A stretch of DNA of 62,000 nucleotides. Source: Zygnema cylindricum. Taxonomy: Eukaryota; Streptophyta; Zygnematophyceae; Zygnematales; Zygnemataceae. The stretch spans positions 1 through 62,000 of the forward strand of contig JBBHKE010002003.1 in NCBI GenBank assembly GCA_037447655.1. Direction: 5' to 3'. Positions within the stretch are counted from its first letter, which is position 1; each line of letters starts with the position of its first letter. The notes under the pieces are model-generated. The model ran no database searches. It was given only the letters and a program-made list of their open reading frames with translations, and was not told where the DNA came from. Made by a program: the position numbers and the translations under genes. Shown piece after piece: positions 12,367 through 23,356 of the stretch.

Positions 12367-13577
12367 AAGGCGGCCTACAAAAGGCCTACCAAAAACCGCA
12401 TGCTTTTGAACTATGGTTTTCCTCCATAACTTATAAAAAAACGAGAAAATCCGCAACCGTACCAAAAAAGATATGTACAATATTTTGTCGTCTAACGCGA
12501 TACAATTTGTCGTTTAGCGCATTTCGACCCACTTTCACGTCCTTTCAACAAATGTTCAAACTTTACATCAAATCACCTCGCAAGGTGATTTGAAATAAAG
12601 TCCAATAAGGTGAGCGAATAGGCAGACAATGTCGCACGTGTCTAAATTTTTTACAATTTTTGTGCGCGGAGTACAAAAAAAAAACACACCACGTTTACAG
12701 CCTGTGCGTAATGTTTTGCTTGCACTGATTTCCGTACAAGGGTCGTCTCTCTCAAAAACACGTGTCTTCACACATATGGCGTATGAAAATATCGGCCACC
12801 TGTCGGCAAGTGGGAAGACGCAAAACGAAACTGCAAATTCTGTGCGACAGCGAAAGGTATTTTTGGAATTCGACACGTCGACAATGTGTCGTACGGACAT
12901 TATGAAGTCACAAAAGTTGTACAGCGTGCGGAGGAACGCCTCACATTGAAGGCGAGTGTAAGTTTCGCCTCATTTTAGATACCACTTCATCTGTCACAAT
13001 TCTTCGTACACGTCTACGTAAGTCATTTTTTTAAGTGACAAGTTATTTGCGTTAACATCCGAATGCTCTGAAATCTGTACGGAGAATCTTCGCTAAAAAG
13101 CAAAGTAACAAGACTAAGTTTCAATTACATGCGAAAAATACCCTAATTCCGTAATGCATAGAATCCATTGCTTAGTACAGACAGAACTTTAACGTATGAA
13201 AAGTACGTAAATTTGTCAAAGGATGAACTGACAAAAAAAAAAATCCTCTCTCTCTCTCTCTTCGTTTCAGCCAAGAAATATTAGCTTTGTCAATGGATTC
13301 CCAAATAGGAGGCAGCATGGGAGGTTTAGAGGATGATGACACCCAGCTACTTCCAGATATGGAAACTGTACACATGGAAAACTCATTAATATATATATAA
13401 ATAATTAATATTTATGTGGAAATATGGGTTACTTGTGGCCACATATTTATTTATATTATATATATTGGAATTGGTATTGGAATTATATTGCATTTTTTGA
13501 ATGGTAAAAAATGTGGATTTTTAGTTTTATTGATGTTATAATTAGAAGTGTAATTTCACATATTTGGAATAGTAGGT

Positions 13578-14084
13578 AATACTACCAGCTGCAGTAGCAC
13601 TAGTACTAGCAGCTGCAGCTAGTACTACCAGCTGCAGCACTAGTACTAGCAGTACCAGCTAGTACTACCAGCTACAGAAGCAGCAGTACTGGCAGCAGAC
13701 AAAAAAAAAATCCCGAGACATTCATTCGATATATCGCGATATATTATATCGGCGATATATTGGCTAAATATCGCGATATTTTGATAATCGATATAACCAC
13801 GCTAGTTATTCGTATACTCTAAAAAAACTTACACGCTAATAACGATTGGCGGTGTAGTACTAGGAGCAACTGCTAGTACTACCAGCTGCAGCATTAGTAC
13901 TACTAGCCGCTGCTAGTATAACTGCTTCTAATACTACCAGCTGCAGCACTAGTACTAGCAGGTGCTTCTAATACTACCAGCTGCAGCACTAGTACTACCA
14001 GCTGCAGCAATAGTACTAGCAGCTGCTGCTAGTACTACCAGCTGCAGCACTAGTACTAGCAGCTGCTGCTAATACTACCAGCTG
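13578..14084. repeat. CAG/CTAG-rich simple repeat with TATCGCGATA block
   Basis: Degenerate array of CTAGTACTACCAGCTGCAGCA-like units at 13578-13684 and 13857-14084. Between them are an A-run, a palindromic block (13722-13790, TATCGCGATATATTATATCGG and similar) and a MITE fragment. Copia A is inserted at 14085, and the same array continues after it at 18506. Confidence 0.8.
13797..13856. mobile_element. Right-end fragment of MITE-like element 2 type
   Basis: About 60 bp nearly identical to the right terminus of element 2 (8462-8521), ending CTAATAACGATTGGCGGTGTA. The left end is missing. It sits inside the simple-repeat array. Confidence 0.6.
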
Positions 14085-14731
14085 TGTTAGGACGTACAAT
14101 TTTTGAATCTACGTTAAAGTTACGTTGGTTCGTAGTTAGTGTGGATATAGATTTGACCGTGCGTCGGTTTGCGTACGTTGGGTTTTGTTTCGTATAGTTT
14201 GATGTAACATTTCGTGCGTGTACTTTTCACGTGTACACGATTAGATATGATTTGATTTATTTTGTTTCGTTTGATTTCTAGTACCTTACGTCGAGAAGTT
14301 TCGTTTCGCGCGACGTACATCTAGTAGTTTCGTTTCGCGTAAGTTAAATTATTCGTACAGGACTTTGTCAGTTTTGTTTCTAGTAGTTTCATTTTGTTTT
14401 GTACCACATTTACGTCTAAGTACATTTAGACACTTCTAGAGTTAGTGTTCTAGATTGTTTTCTACGGCTAAGTTATAAAGCCATTGTGTGAGTTACATTG
14501 TATAACAATTAGGAATCAATCAAGAGTCAATTAAGGAGGAATGATTTAAGAGAAGTGTAATGTTTAAGGATTGAGTTAATATGAGTTTATGTTATTGAGT
14601 ATTTAAATTCTCTCTATCTTGGATTATGCGCTTTTGATGTGTTGTAATGTTTGAGTTCATTTTCATATCGCTTCCGCATTGAGACATTTAAGTATTTGTG
14701 AGCGCATTTCGATTGACTCTTATTCCTATCA
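14085..14731 (+). mobile_element. 5' LTR of copia element A (647 bp)
   Basis: Begins TGTTAGGACG and ends CCTATCA. It is preceded by AGCTG (14080-14084), and the same five bases follow the 3' LTR at 18506-18510, so the target-site duplication is AGCTG. Sequence from 14125 onward recurs in the 3' LTR with few differences. A primer-binding site follows 2 nt after the end. Confidence 0.9.
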
Positions 14732-14733
14732 AT

Positions 14734-14747
14734 TGGTATCGGAGCAG
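14734..14747 (+). promoter_or_regulatory. Primer-binding site, initiator-Met tRNA type
   Basis: TGGTATCGGAGCAG, two bases after the 5' LTR, differs by one base from the common plant TGGTATCAGAGC site complementary to initiator methionine tRNA. Confidence 0.85.
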
Positions 14748-14793
14748 TGTTTATTTAAATTGACGTAAAGAATTGATTAAGAATTTATGAGTT

Positions 14794-17700
14794 ATGGTGG
14801 AGGAATACTCCGCAAAGAGAGAAGACACTGAAGTCACTTTTGGAGTTGGAGAATCGGAGAAGTTATCAATGGCGAAGGAGAGTCTCACAATTCAGTTTGA
14901 TCCAACGACTATGGAGAAATTTTACGAATTTCTAAAAGCAAAAAGAGAAGGACAATCTTTCGGTAAAACTCCTACCTTTGGGGGCAATTCAGATGATGAG
15001 AGTTCTAAGAAGAGTAAAAAGGGTAAAATGAAAGTACCATTTTATGATGATGATGATGAGTCGAGTTCAGATGAAGAGTCAGATTATAAGGTGTCGTCTA
15101 AGACTATCATGCTTAATGGAAATAATTATCCTGTATGGAAGAGATATATTCAAGGAACTTTTACTCCAAAGAAATTGTGGAAAATACTTACAGGAGAAGA
15201 GAAAAGACCATTAGATGCAAAAGAAGGAAAAAGTGGGATACTAAAGATATGGCAGCTATGACTGCATTACTTCAGAGTAGTAGTAGTTCAGTTCATGAAC
15301 ATATGTTAACTCATGATACGGCTCATGCTTGTTGGACCCATCTACAAAATTTGTATGAGAAGGGATTTGCAACTAAGTCTAATTATGTATTTCAGGACTT
15401 TATTCAGTTTAGGATGAAAAGTAATGAGTCGATTGATGATGCTCTAAAAAGATTTAATGTTTTGATAGAGCAGTTGAATAGCGCAGGAAAGTTTCCCCCT
15501 GAAGATGAAAAAGTATTTGTGTTTCTGAATGGATTACCATCTAAGTTTGATGTTACAGTAGAAGTTATAAGATCTACAGAGAAACCCACTTTTGATTTTG
15601 CTATTAACCTTCTAAAAGGAGCAGAGAAGAGTAAAGAGAAAGATAGTAGAGGATTTGGAAATAGTAATGTAAACCTCACTGACACGTCTGAGGTATATTC
15701 TGTACGTGGTCGTGGAGGTAGAGGAAGGTTTAGATTAAGAGGGGGTAGAAACAATTTTCAGTATTCAGGATTTGGAAAAGGTTATAGCGATCAAGGTGAT
15801 GTAAATCATGTTATTTGTTATAAGTGTAATAAGGAAGGACATATGGCTACTAACTGTCCGGATAGGGAAAAGCAATGCAATATTTGTCGGAAATGGGGAC
15901 ATGTTAGTGCTCAGTGTTTTCAACGAAATGGAGGAGGATCATCTTACTACTCGGAAAGAGGAAGAGATCGAGGTGGACATCGAGGACGAGGTCGTGGAAG
16001 ATTCGGACAATCACGTGGAGGAGGACATCAAACCCACTATTCAGATTTTCATGACGATCAAGGCGATAAGTCTCTAAACTTTTCTATGATAATGAAAGAA
16101 AATGGAAATGTTGCTATCAATTCTGCGAATTCCGTATGTGGGAGTCAAAGTTATAAAGATTGGATAGTTGATTCAGGTGCAACTCATCATGTTTGCAGTG
16201 ATTTAAGTTTGTTTACAGATTTGAGAAAGCTTACAGTTCCTAAGACTATTACGGTTGCTAGTGGACATGTTGTTCCAATAGATACGGTGGGAACTGTCAG
16301 ATTAGATTTACCTGTTAAGAATATGAATGGTCAAGTTGTTGTAAGAAAAGTGAATTTGAACAATATTTTGTATTTTCCTGATGGAGTTGTAAACCTTGTT
16401 AGTGTTCCACAGATACAAAGGAATGGTGGTAGAGTAATCTCATTTGAAAATGGAAGAATAATTTTCCAATATAGAGAAGGGAATCAATTTGGAGAAGGTT
16501 ATGTAACTGATTGTATGCAAAGTAAGTTAAAATGGATTAGACCACAGGAGAATCAGAAATCAGTAATTTCAGTTAATGTTGTAAGTTCTGAAAGAGGAGA
16601 TCTAAGTTTATGGCATCATAGACTTTGTCATACTTCAGAGTCTAATATAAAGAATATGATGAAAAGTGGAGCAGTAAGAGGATTAGAGTGTGTTTCCGGA
16701 GAGAAAGTTCAAGGTTGTAATGGTTGTAGCAAAGGGAAACAAATTAGAAAACCTCATCCGGTAAAAGATGTGAAGTATAGAGCTAGTGCTCCTCTTGAGC
16801 TTGTTCATGTAGACTTATGTGGAGACGTCAAACCATTAAGTCTAGGAGGACATAAATATATCTTTGTAATTGTGGATGATTATAGTCGAAAGAGTTGGGT
16901 ATATTTGTTAAAACATAAGTCAGAAGCGTTACTTAAGTTTCGGGAATTTGTTGTAATGGCTGAGAGGGAAATGGATAGAAAGTTAAAAGCAGTAAGATCA
17001 GATAATGGAGGAGAATTTGTTGCTTTTAAAAGTTTTTGTCAGAAAACAGGGATAAAGCAGCAATTTACGGCTGCCTATTCACCTGAGTCTAATGGAGTTG
17101 CAGAGAGGAAGAATAGGACACTTCAAGAGATGGTTAGAGCTATGTTGCATAGCACTAAACATAGTGTGAGGTTTTGGGGAGAAGCTGTTCTTACAGCAAA
17201 TTACATTTGTAATAGAAGACTAACTTCAGTTTCTGGAGATAAGACGCCTGAAGAATTGTGGAGTGGCAGGATTCCATCTGTTCGACATTTGAGGATTTGG
17301 GGATGCCGAGCCACTGTCTACATCGAGAAAAGATATCGAGCCGGAAAATTCAGTCCCAGATCATGGACGGGTATCTTTGTTGGGTATAGTCAAAATTCAA
17401 GTCAATACAGAATCTTTAATCCGGCTACTCGAACAATTATCGAATCGAGGAATGTGGAGTTTCACGGAGATTTGGCGAAAGCAATGGAGTGTACAAAAGA
17501 TAAAGAAGAAAGTTTGGATTTTGAGGAAGAGAGCAATTTGGAGGAGTTCAAAATTGATGATGAAAGTGATGAAGAGGAGGATGAAGAAATTCCATTGAAA
17601 AAGAAGAAATCTATTAAAGTTGGTAAGAAATCTGAATCTTCCCAATTTGATTCTGAAAGCTTAAAAAGTGAGAATGGAAGTCAAAGTTCTAAGTCTAGTG

Positions 17701-17899
17701 AAAGATCCCTTAGCAGACAAAGAAGTGAATGTAGTTTGCCATCTGTTAGTGAGAAGGGTGAAAGAGATGATGATGTTGAAGAAGAAGTTGTTGTTAGGAG
17801 AAGTAATCGAGCGAATAAAGGAAAGGCTCCTGAGAGATTAACCCTTCATATGAATGCTAAAGATAAGTCGGTTAATTTTATTTCAGATGCTAGATTAAT
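14794..17899 (+). pseudogene. Copia A gag-protease-integrase polyprotein; RT and RNase H deleted
   Basis: Reads from ATG 14794 in one frame to about 15230, then continues in a second frame to the 3' LTR; the change falls in an A-rich stretch and needs a single-base indel. The N-terminal part is gag (NNYPVWKRYI onward, and a DIAMOND-like helical region). Two CCHC zinc knuckles (CYKCNKEGHMATNC and CNICRKWGHVSAQC) sit between RGG-rich segments near 15700-16050. The protease site is VDSGATHHVC near 16168. The integrase has an HH-CC finger (LWHHRLCH...CNGCSKGK) and a DDE core: VHVDLCGD, RSDNGGEF and SNGVAERKNR. After the acidic linker and RRSNRANKGKAPERL, where RT should begin, the frame runs straight into the 3' LTR. 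RT and RNase H are therefore absent and the copy is non-autonomous. Confidence 0.9.
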
Positions 17900-18505
17900 T
17901 TGGTTCGTAGTTAGTGTGGATATAGATTTGACCGTGCGTCGGTTTGCGTACTTTGGGTTTTGTTTCGTATAGTTTGATGTAACATTTCGTGCGTGTACTT
18001 TTCACGTGTACACGATTAGATATGATTTGATTTATTTTGTTTCGTTTGATTTCTAGTACCTTACGTCGAGAAGTTTCGTTTCGCGCGACGTACATCTAGT
18101 AGTTTCGTTTCGCGTAAGTTAAATTATTCGTACAGGACTTTGTCAGTTTTGTTTCTAGTAGTTTCATTTTGTTTTGTACCACATTTACGTCTAAGTACAT
18201 TTAGACACTTCTAGAGTTAGTGTTCTAGATTGTTTCTACGGCTAAGTTATAAAGCCATTGTGTGAGTTAGATTGTATAACAATTAGGAATCAATCAAGAG
18301 TCAATTAAGGAGGAATGAATTAAGAGAAGTGTAATGTTTAAGAATTGAGTTAATATGAGTTTATGTTATTGAGTATTTAATTTCTCTCTATCTTGGATTA
18401 TGCGCTTTTGATGTGTTGTAAGGTTTGAGTTCATTTTAATATCGCTTCCGCATTGAGACATTTAAGTATTTGTGAGCGCATTCCGATTGACTCTTATTCC
18501 TATCA
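17900..18505 (+). mobile_element. 3' LTR of copia A, missing its first 40 bp
   Basis: Matches the 5' LTR from its position 41 (TTGGTTCGTAGTTAG) to the CCTATCA end and is followed by the target duplication AGCTG. The missing first 40 bp and the polypurine tract went with the deletion that removed RT and RNase H. Confidence 0.88.
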
Positions 18506-18780
18506 AGCTGCAGCACTAGTAGTAGCAGCTGCTGCTAGTACTACCAGCAACAGCACTAGTACTAGCAGCAGCTGCTTGTACTACCAGCTGCAGCACTAGT
18601 AGTAGCAGTTGCTGCTAGTACTACCAGCTGCAGAAGCAGTAGTACTAGCAGCAGACTATAAAAAAAAGCCTAGAAATTCATTCGATAAATCGCGATATAG
18701 TATATCGGCGATATATCGGCTAAATATCGCGATATTTCGATAATCAATATATTGAGGAGATACTTCGATTATCGGGTACC
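18506..18780. repeat. Continuation of the CAG/CTAG simple repeat and TATCGCGATA block
   Basis: The first half is the same CTAGTACTACCAGCTGCAG-type array as at 13.6-14.1 kb. The second half (18678-18760) is a copy of the palindromic block at 13722-13790, preceded by the same A-run. The two blocks are direct repeats about 5 kb apart, with copia A between them. Confidence 0.75.
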
Positions 18781-18998
18781 TAAATCGGTACATATTGAAT
18801 ATCAGCAAGTGGTCAGTAATGAAGTTTTAAAGTGTTGTGTGTCGGCAAAAAAAAATTCGAGATGAAACCGATACTGATAGTTAACGGTTATCGAACGGTG
18901 ATGGGTCCCCATATATCGCGCCGAAACCAACAAATTCCCTATCGGCTATTAGTATAAAAGAATGTAGTACGCTATATAATAGTAATATATTATCTATT

Positions 18999-19918
18999 TG
19001 TTGAAAAGTAGTAATTAATTGTTCACTTATCTATTTTAGTTAGACTCTAGAAAGAGAGAGGATAAGAGAAAACCATGGCTGCCTTCTTGGTTGGTAGGTG
19101 GCAGACTGGAATAGGGGATCCTTTGCCAAAAAATTGGACTTGACCGAATTTGATCCTAGATCCTTCAAAGGTAAGACAAAATATCGCACTAGCCGCAATG
19201 AAGAATCAGTACTCCTGTTGGGTTTTATATTTATCTAAATAATTATGTTGCAACTAATTTAGTAAATGAAACAAATTGATGAAAAGGCGCATGTGAAACG
19301 ATTCATGCACGGACGCGAATCCGAACCGTGTAAATATGTTTGGTTAGACGCCCGTCGTTGCAGCCGCCACCCTTGAATGAACTTTTGGCGGCTTTTGGAG
19401 ATAGCGTTACGCGATGCCACATGGCGCTATATTATTGGACACTGGAGAAGATAGGAGGAGGAACCATGGCTCCCGTACTGACAGTCGTCACCTTGAAAGC
19501 CATGTTGTACAATGGCCATACCAAAAGTACATTGGCCACTGTACCTTCTTGTACAGTACACTGTTCCTATTGGTCTAAGGTTTAGTACTAGTATAGTGTT
19601 CCTATTGGTCTAGGGTATAGTACTAGGTAGCTGTGAGTAGGCAGACCAAGACTTCGTGAAATTTAGCCATCTCTCTCTGATAGTGTTTGTAACTATAAAG
19701 GTCATCTTTGACCAGCCATAACTTACTTCTCACGGGAGCAAATTCAGTGATTCTTTTTGCATTCAGCTCAGGGGAGTCGGACCCTCACAAGGGTGAGGGT
19801 TGTCATAATACTTGTGTGCCTGGGTTGCACTTATTCATTGGGAAAGTGGAAGGGGAAAACACTATCCTTTAGGCTTTACATAGGTTGCATATTTTGTGGT
19901 CCAATGGAGGTCGTTTCA
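18999..19918 (+). mobile_element. Solo LTR, copia B-related (920 bp)
   Basis: Starts TGTTGAAAAGTAGTAATTAA and closely follows the minus-strand LTR at 52691-53590 through the GTTCACTT, GCCATGGCTGCC and GGCATAACTT-like regions. It ends ATGGAGGTCGTTTCA. Flanks are CTATT on the left (18994-18998) and ATATT on the right (19919-19923), a one-mismatch duplication consistent with a solo LTR. No internal region is attached. Confidence 0.75.
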
Positions 19919-20058
19919 ATATTATATTACATTTTTTACTATATATAGCGCGGCATGCCATGTATGACAATCTGTTCCGCACTCTGTATAACGGGAGTTT
20001 AGTACGGATAGCTATCCGTATAATTATACAAAAAACCTTACAAATATCGTCGATAGTT

Positions 20059-20130
20059 ATCGATATTGGTGTTATCGCGATAAAAAACCGAAAGTGTCGT
20101 ATTCTATCGCGATAACACCGGTACCGATAT
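20059..20130. repeat. Hairpin of TATCGCGATAACACC type
   Basis: Arms at 20059-20082 and 20105-20130 (TATCGCGATAACACCGGTACC and its near complement) flank a 22-bp loop. It is related to the palindromic blocks near 11.7, 13.7 and 18.7 kb. Confidence 0.6.
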
Positions 20131-20383
20131 ACCGTGCCGATTTATCAATTTTCGAAAAGCCAAAATTAGGGACATAATGGTTATCGGCAAAACCTTACCG
20201 ATACACAACACTTCTAATTTTTAACTTTTTGCTTTTAAGTAAGAGTTGTAATAAAACACTTTATCACGGGCACAAAAGGTCCAACAATTCATCTTAAGAC
20301 GCTATAACATTTAAAATACGCTAACGTTTGTGATTAAAACATGGTCGCGAAATAAGTCTAGTTGATTTATATATACTTATTCA

Positions 20384-20393
20384 TGTGTGTATA

Positions 20394-20457
<64 letters not shown>
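20384..20457. repeat. (GT)n(AT)n microsatellite
   Basis: A TGTGTG run followed by about 24 uninterrupted TA units. Simple-sequence slippage; no gene is associated. Confidence 0.95.
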
Positions 20458-20461
<4 letters not shown>

Positions 20462-21369
20462 GGTATAAAGAGGTGGCGACACTTATGCTATGTTAGGTGG
20501 ACATAAACTAACATCAACATTAATGAATGTAAAAGAATCACACAATTATTAGAATGGATATCACATGGTCGCAACATGCCATCACTAGCATCCACGACTG
20601 CTTCTATGATTGATGTGAAAGATTGTCGACAAGAAAACATGCATTTCATTTCTCGCAACAAGATACGCTTGTGAAAAATTAGATTCGAAGTTTTAACACT
20701 CGAATGTGAGTGAAAAATATCGGTAAGTAATTTGTTAACATGTTTTTGCATACCCATGTAGAGTTTAATTTCGAAATTTAGCTTTCTTACTATTGTAATG
20801 TTTTGCCTTAAGATCTAAGGTTTCATACCCCTTCGCCCACTACTTGATTTCACTTCTTTTTTTGGCGATATTCTACCTTCAAACCTAAGCGGATGCACAA
20901 GTTTTCTCCGCCCCTATTACGAAGTCTGCTATGCATGCCCAAGCATTAACTTCTAATAAGGTTGTCATCGCCATTAGATTTTTGCTTTTCGAGGTCGTGC
21001 CCGTACTAATGTTGGAGCGTGGCCACACTTATTCTTCCCACTCTGCATTTCACCCCTTCTCAACTCACCATGGTCCCATGGTTCAGGTTTGCCCTCCCTC
21101 GTTGACCATTACTTGGCTCTCTCGTTTGCTCTTGCGATTGTGGCGTCCATTTGTTTCATTGCTTCCATAGAGGAGAATCCATTCAAGCCCACGACACTAT
21201 TCGAGAATTGCTTATAAGGGGGCTATTCTGTTCGTCGGAAGGTTTCACATGTTATTTCTTCATCGCGGATTGTTAGTGTTTTATTCGACGGTGACCGTCG
21301 TATTTTTGGTGACACTCTTTTGGCAAAGCCTATCTCAATTATAGCAGTTTGTTAAGCGAGTTTACGTGC

Positions 21370-21660
21370 TAGAGAAGCGGCGTGTGACGCTGCTAAGTGG
21401 GAGCGTGACTATGCACGCCACGATGTTACGTCTGACTTTATTCCAATGGCGGTCAAGATAGTATGGTTATTTAAGAGTTGATTTGGATTAGTTTTCAGTA
21501 ATGGTGGTCGACATTCTTTCAAAATGACGAGCCTTGGGAGCCCTCGTGCTTCGGTCTTTACTTATTTTTATCATCAGCGTGTATCATTGGCTTTGCAGCG
21601 GGTGCAAGCCTGTATCCTCTTTAGATCTACTAGTGTTACTATGGATTGTCGACGTGTTCC
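21370..21660 (+). pseudogene. Possible decayed reverse-transcriptase-type C-terminal fragment
   Basis: Readable pieces such as AREAACDAAKWERDY, FIPMAV and FYHQRVSLALQRVQA resemble C-terminal segments that I associate with plant RT-like repeat proteins, but the frame is broken and no catalytic motif is visible. It could equally be an unrelated decayed gene. Sequence upstream, back to about 20930, may belong to it. Confidence 0.25.
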
Positions 21661-22449
21661 AGAGGTCCCTCGGTGTGCTCCATCAAGCCTAAGGGATTTA
21701 AGGGATTTCTTTTAGTAGTTTTGTAGTTGTTTTGAAGTTTTGCCTGGTAGCTTTTGTTTTGGATATTCTACTTTGTTGTTGTTTTTGTCAATTATTTTCC
21801 TTTCAATGTCTTTTGTTGGCTTGCCCTTATTTCGTGTGTTAGTTTTTTATTTCAACTTGTTTTTCCTTTTTATTTGGTTCCACCAACATTTGGCTTCAAT
21901 TCCGTTTTTGCCTTTCCCCCCCTTTTTTTTTGCTTATGTACTTGAATGGTTTACCATCGTGCTTTTTTAACAAAGTCATACAATTGAATTACAACCGACG
22001 GACGTCTAACCATTAAGGACTCGCCAACATTACCAGACTTTTCCACTTTTGTTTGTATTGATGTTTCTTCTTTTTGTTTTCGTTGTTCATTTTTGTTATA
22101 TTTTATATGCTTCTCCCATGCTCATTTACTACATCGTGAATATTAACATTGAAAAACAATTAGTACAAGGATTACATTGGTATTATTGGTTCTATTTCCA
22201 ACCAAAATGATGTGGGCGGTTCTTAACCGTAAAAAATTGACTTTACGAAAAGTAACAAATAGTATTGTTAATGCTAATTCGAGGTTACACGGTAGAAACC
22301 GTTGGATTGAATTACTAGCCTTAATGCTATAAGTTACCGACCGTGGATCACTTCCCAATTTTTAATGCCATAAAACACAAAATGGTGTTGATTACGATTC
22401 AATCTACGTAAATTGAACCAAAAATACGTTGTTTACGGCTAAACCAGTC
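21661..22449. other. No gene seen
   Basis: T-rich sequence (21700-21960) with overlapping hydrophobic chance frames, followed by AT-rich DNA. No domain, repeat or RNA gene was recognised. Confidence 0.5.
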
Positions 22450-23064
22450 CTCTGTCATGCCGCATGGTATCGGTAGCACGCGTGCACGATATTTCGCACG
22501 CATGCACGATATCGTGCACGCACGGGAGTTATCCGACGTGCGCGCACGATATTATGCACGCACGCGTGATATTTCGGCACGCATATATAAGTTTCGTTCG
22601 CACGTGCGGTGTCATGTCGGTTCACTTTTTTGTGACGTGTACGCGATTCGCGTACGCGTCTAATTGAATACATACTAATTTCGTGCGTACTGTTTGTTTC
22701 GTTTCATTTCGTAGGTACACGATCTTGATGGTCCTTTTGCAAATATCGTTTGGGCGTCGCGTCGTGATTTCCTTGAGTATTATGTGCGGTATGTTTCGTT
22801 TCGTGCGTACGTACGCGTTTTTGGAGTATAAACGCCAAGTATCGTTTGGCGACGAAGCGCGATTTCCGGGAGCATTGGTGGCGCTTCAATGTACTTTTAT
22901 TCCTTAAAGTCGTGAACCCACGTAGGTTCATGCATACATGTAGATTGTAATAGGATCTCCTACCTCTCAGAAAATCCCATTACTACAAACAATTCCAACC
23001 ACACATTCCACACATTGGAAAATACACATCCACATTGGAAAACACTCACATAAGGATAACTTTA
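22450..23064 (+). mobile_element. Candidate 5' LTR remnant of gypsy element A
   Basis: Lies just upstream of the methyltransferase element and has promoter-like structure: repeated GCACGATAT motifs (22487-22572), a TATATAA box at 22584-22590 and downstream leader-like sequence. The stretch 22908-22960 (TCGTGAACC...AGGTTCATGC...GTAGAT) is similar to 34833-34880 in the LTR-like region behind gypsy B. LTR boundaries and a duplicate copy are not visible, so this is a tentative call. Confidence 0.4.
22487..22590 (+). promoter_or_regulatory. GCACGATAT repeat array and TATA box
   Basis: Four to five degenerate copies of a ~30-bp unit centred on GCACGATAT with alternating purine-pyrimidine CGCACGCATGCACG stretches lie immediately upstream of TATATAA. 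Tandem U3 enhancers of this type are usual in LTR promoters; activity here is inferred. Confidence 0.45.
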
Positions 23065-23267
23065 AATTAAGGAGGAATGAATTAAGAGAAGTGTAATGTT
23101 TAAGGATTGAGTTAATATGAGTTTATGTTATTGAGTATTTAATTTCTCTCTATCTTGGATTATGCGCTTTTGATGTGTTGTAAGGTTTGAGTTCATTTTA
23201 ATATCGCTTCCGCATTGAGACATTTAAGTATTTGTGAGCGCATTCCGATTGACTCTTATTCCTATCA
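23065..23267 (+). mobile_element. 3' fragment of a copia A LTR
   Basis: The last ~203 bp of the copia A LTR (AATTAAGGAGGAATGAATTA to CCTATCA) are present with about 98 percent identity to 18303-18505. The first two thirds of the LTR are missing, so this is a truncated or recombined copy placed at the front of gypsy A. Confidence 0.9.
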
Positions 23268-23327
23268 GCTACCTCACAATCTAATGCTTCAAAACCCAAG
23301 ACCAGTAACAAGGAATCAATCGACAAG

Positions 23328-23342
23328 TGGTGTCATTGGCAG
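23328..23342 (+). promoter_or_regulatory. Possible primer-binding site of gypsy A
   Basis: TGGTGTCATTGGCAG lies 14 bp before the methyltransferase ATG and starts with the TGG expected of a site complementary to a tRNA CCA end. It resembles a diverged initiator-Met site. The LTR end next to it has been overwritten by the copia A fragment. Confidence 0.35.
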
Positions 23343-23356
23343 TTCCCGATTCTAGG

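Larger units (their letters stand above)
10630..13577. other. AT-rich intergenic DNA without a supportable gene
   Basis: Short frames exist around 12.1-12.95 kb on both strands but overlap one another and show no domain. The stretch at 11640-11760 is rich in TATCGCGATA-type palindromes. Near 13268-13380 there is a short open segment after a CT run and a TTTCAG acceptor-like site, with acidic residues (GLEDDDTQLLPDME); it is too short to call an exon. Confidence 0.5.

Noticed and set aside
12339-12949. Overlapping plus and minus frames of 84-110 codons
   Set aside because: No domain, mutual overlap, and local tandem duplication; not supported as genes.
20384-20457. Replication origin or regulatory AT tract
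   Set aside because: Simple dinucleotide expansion; no further evidence.
21740-21970. Hydrophobic Phe-rich frames resembling a membrane protein
   Set aside because: Two overlapping frames in a T-rich tract both look hydrophobic, as expected of composition; no conserved features.
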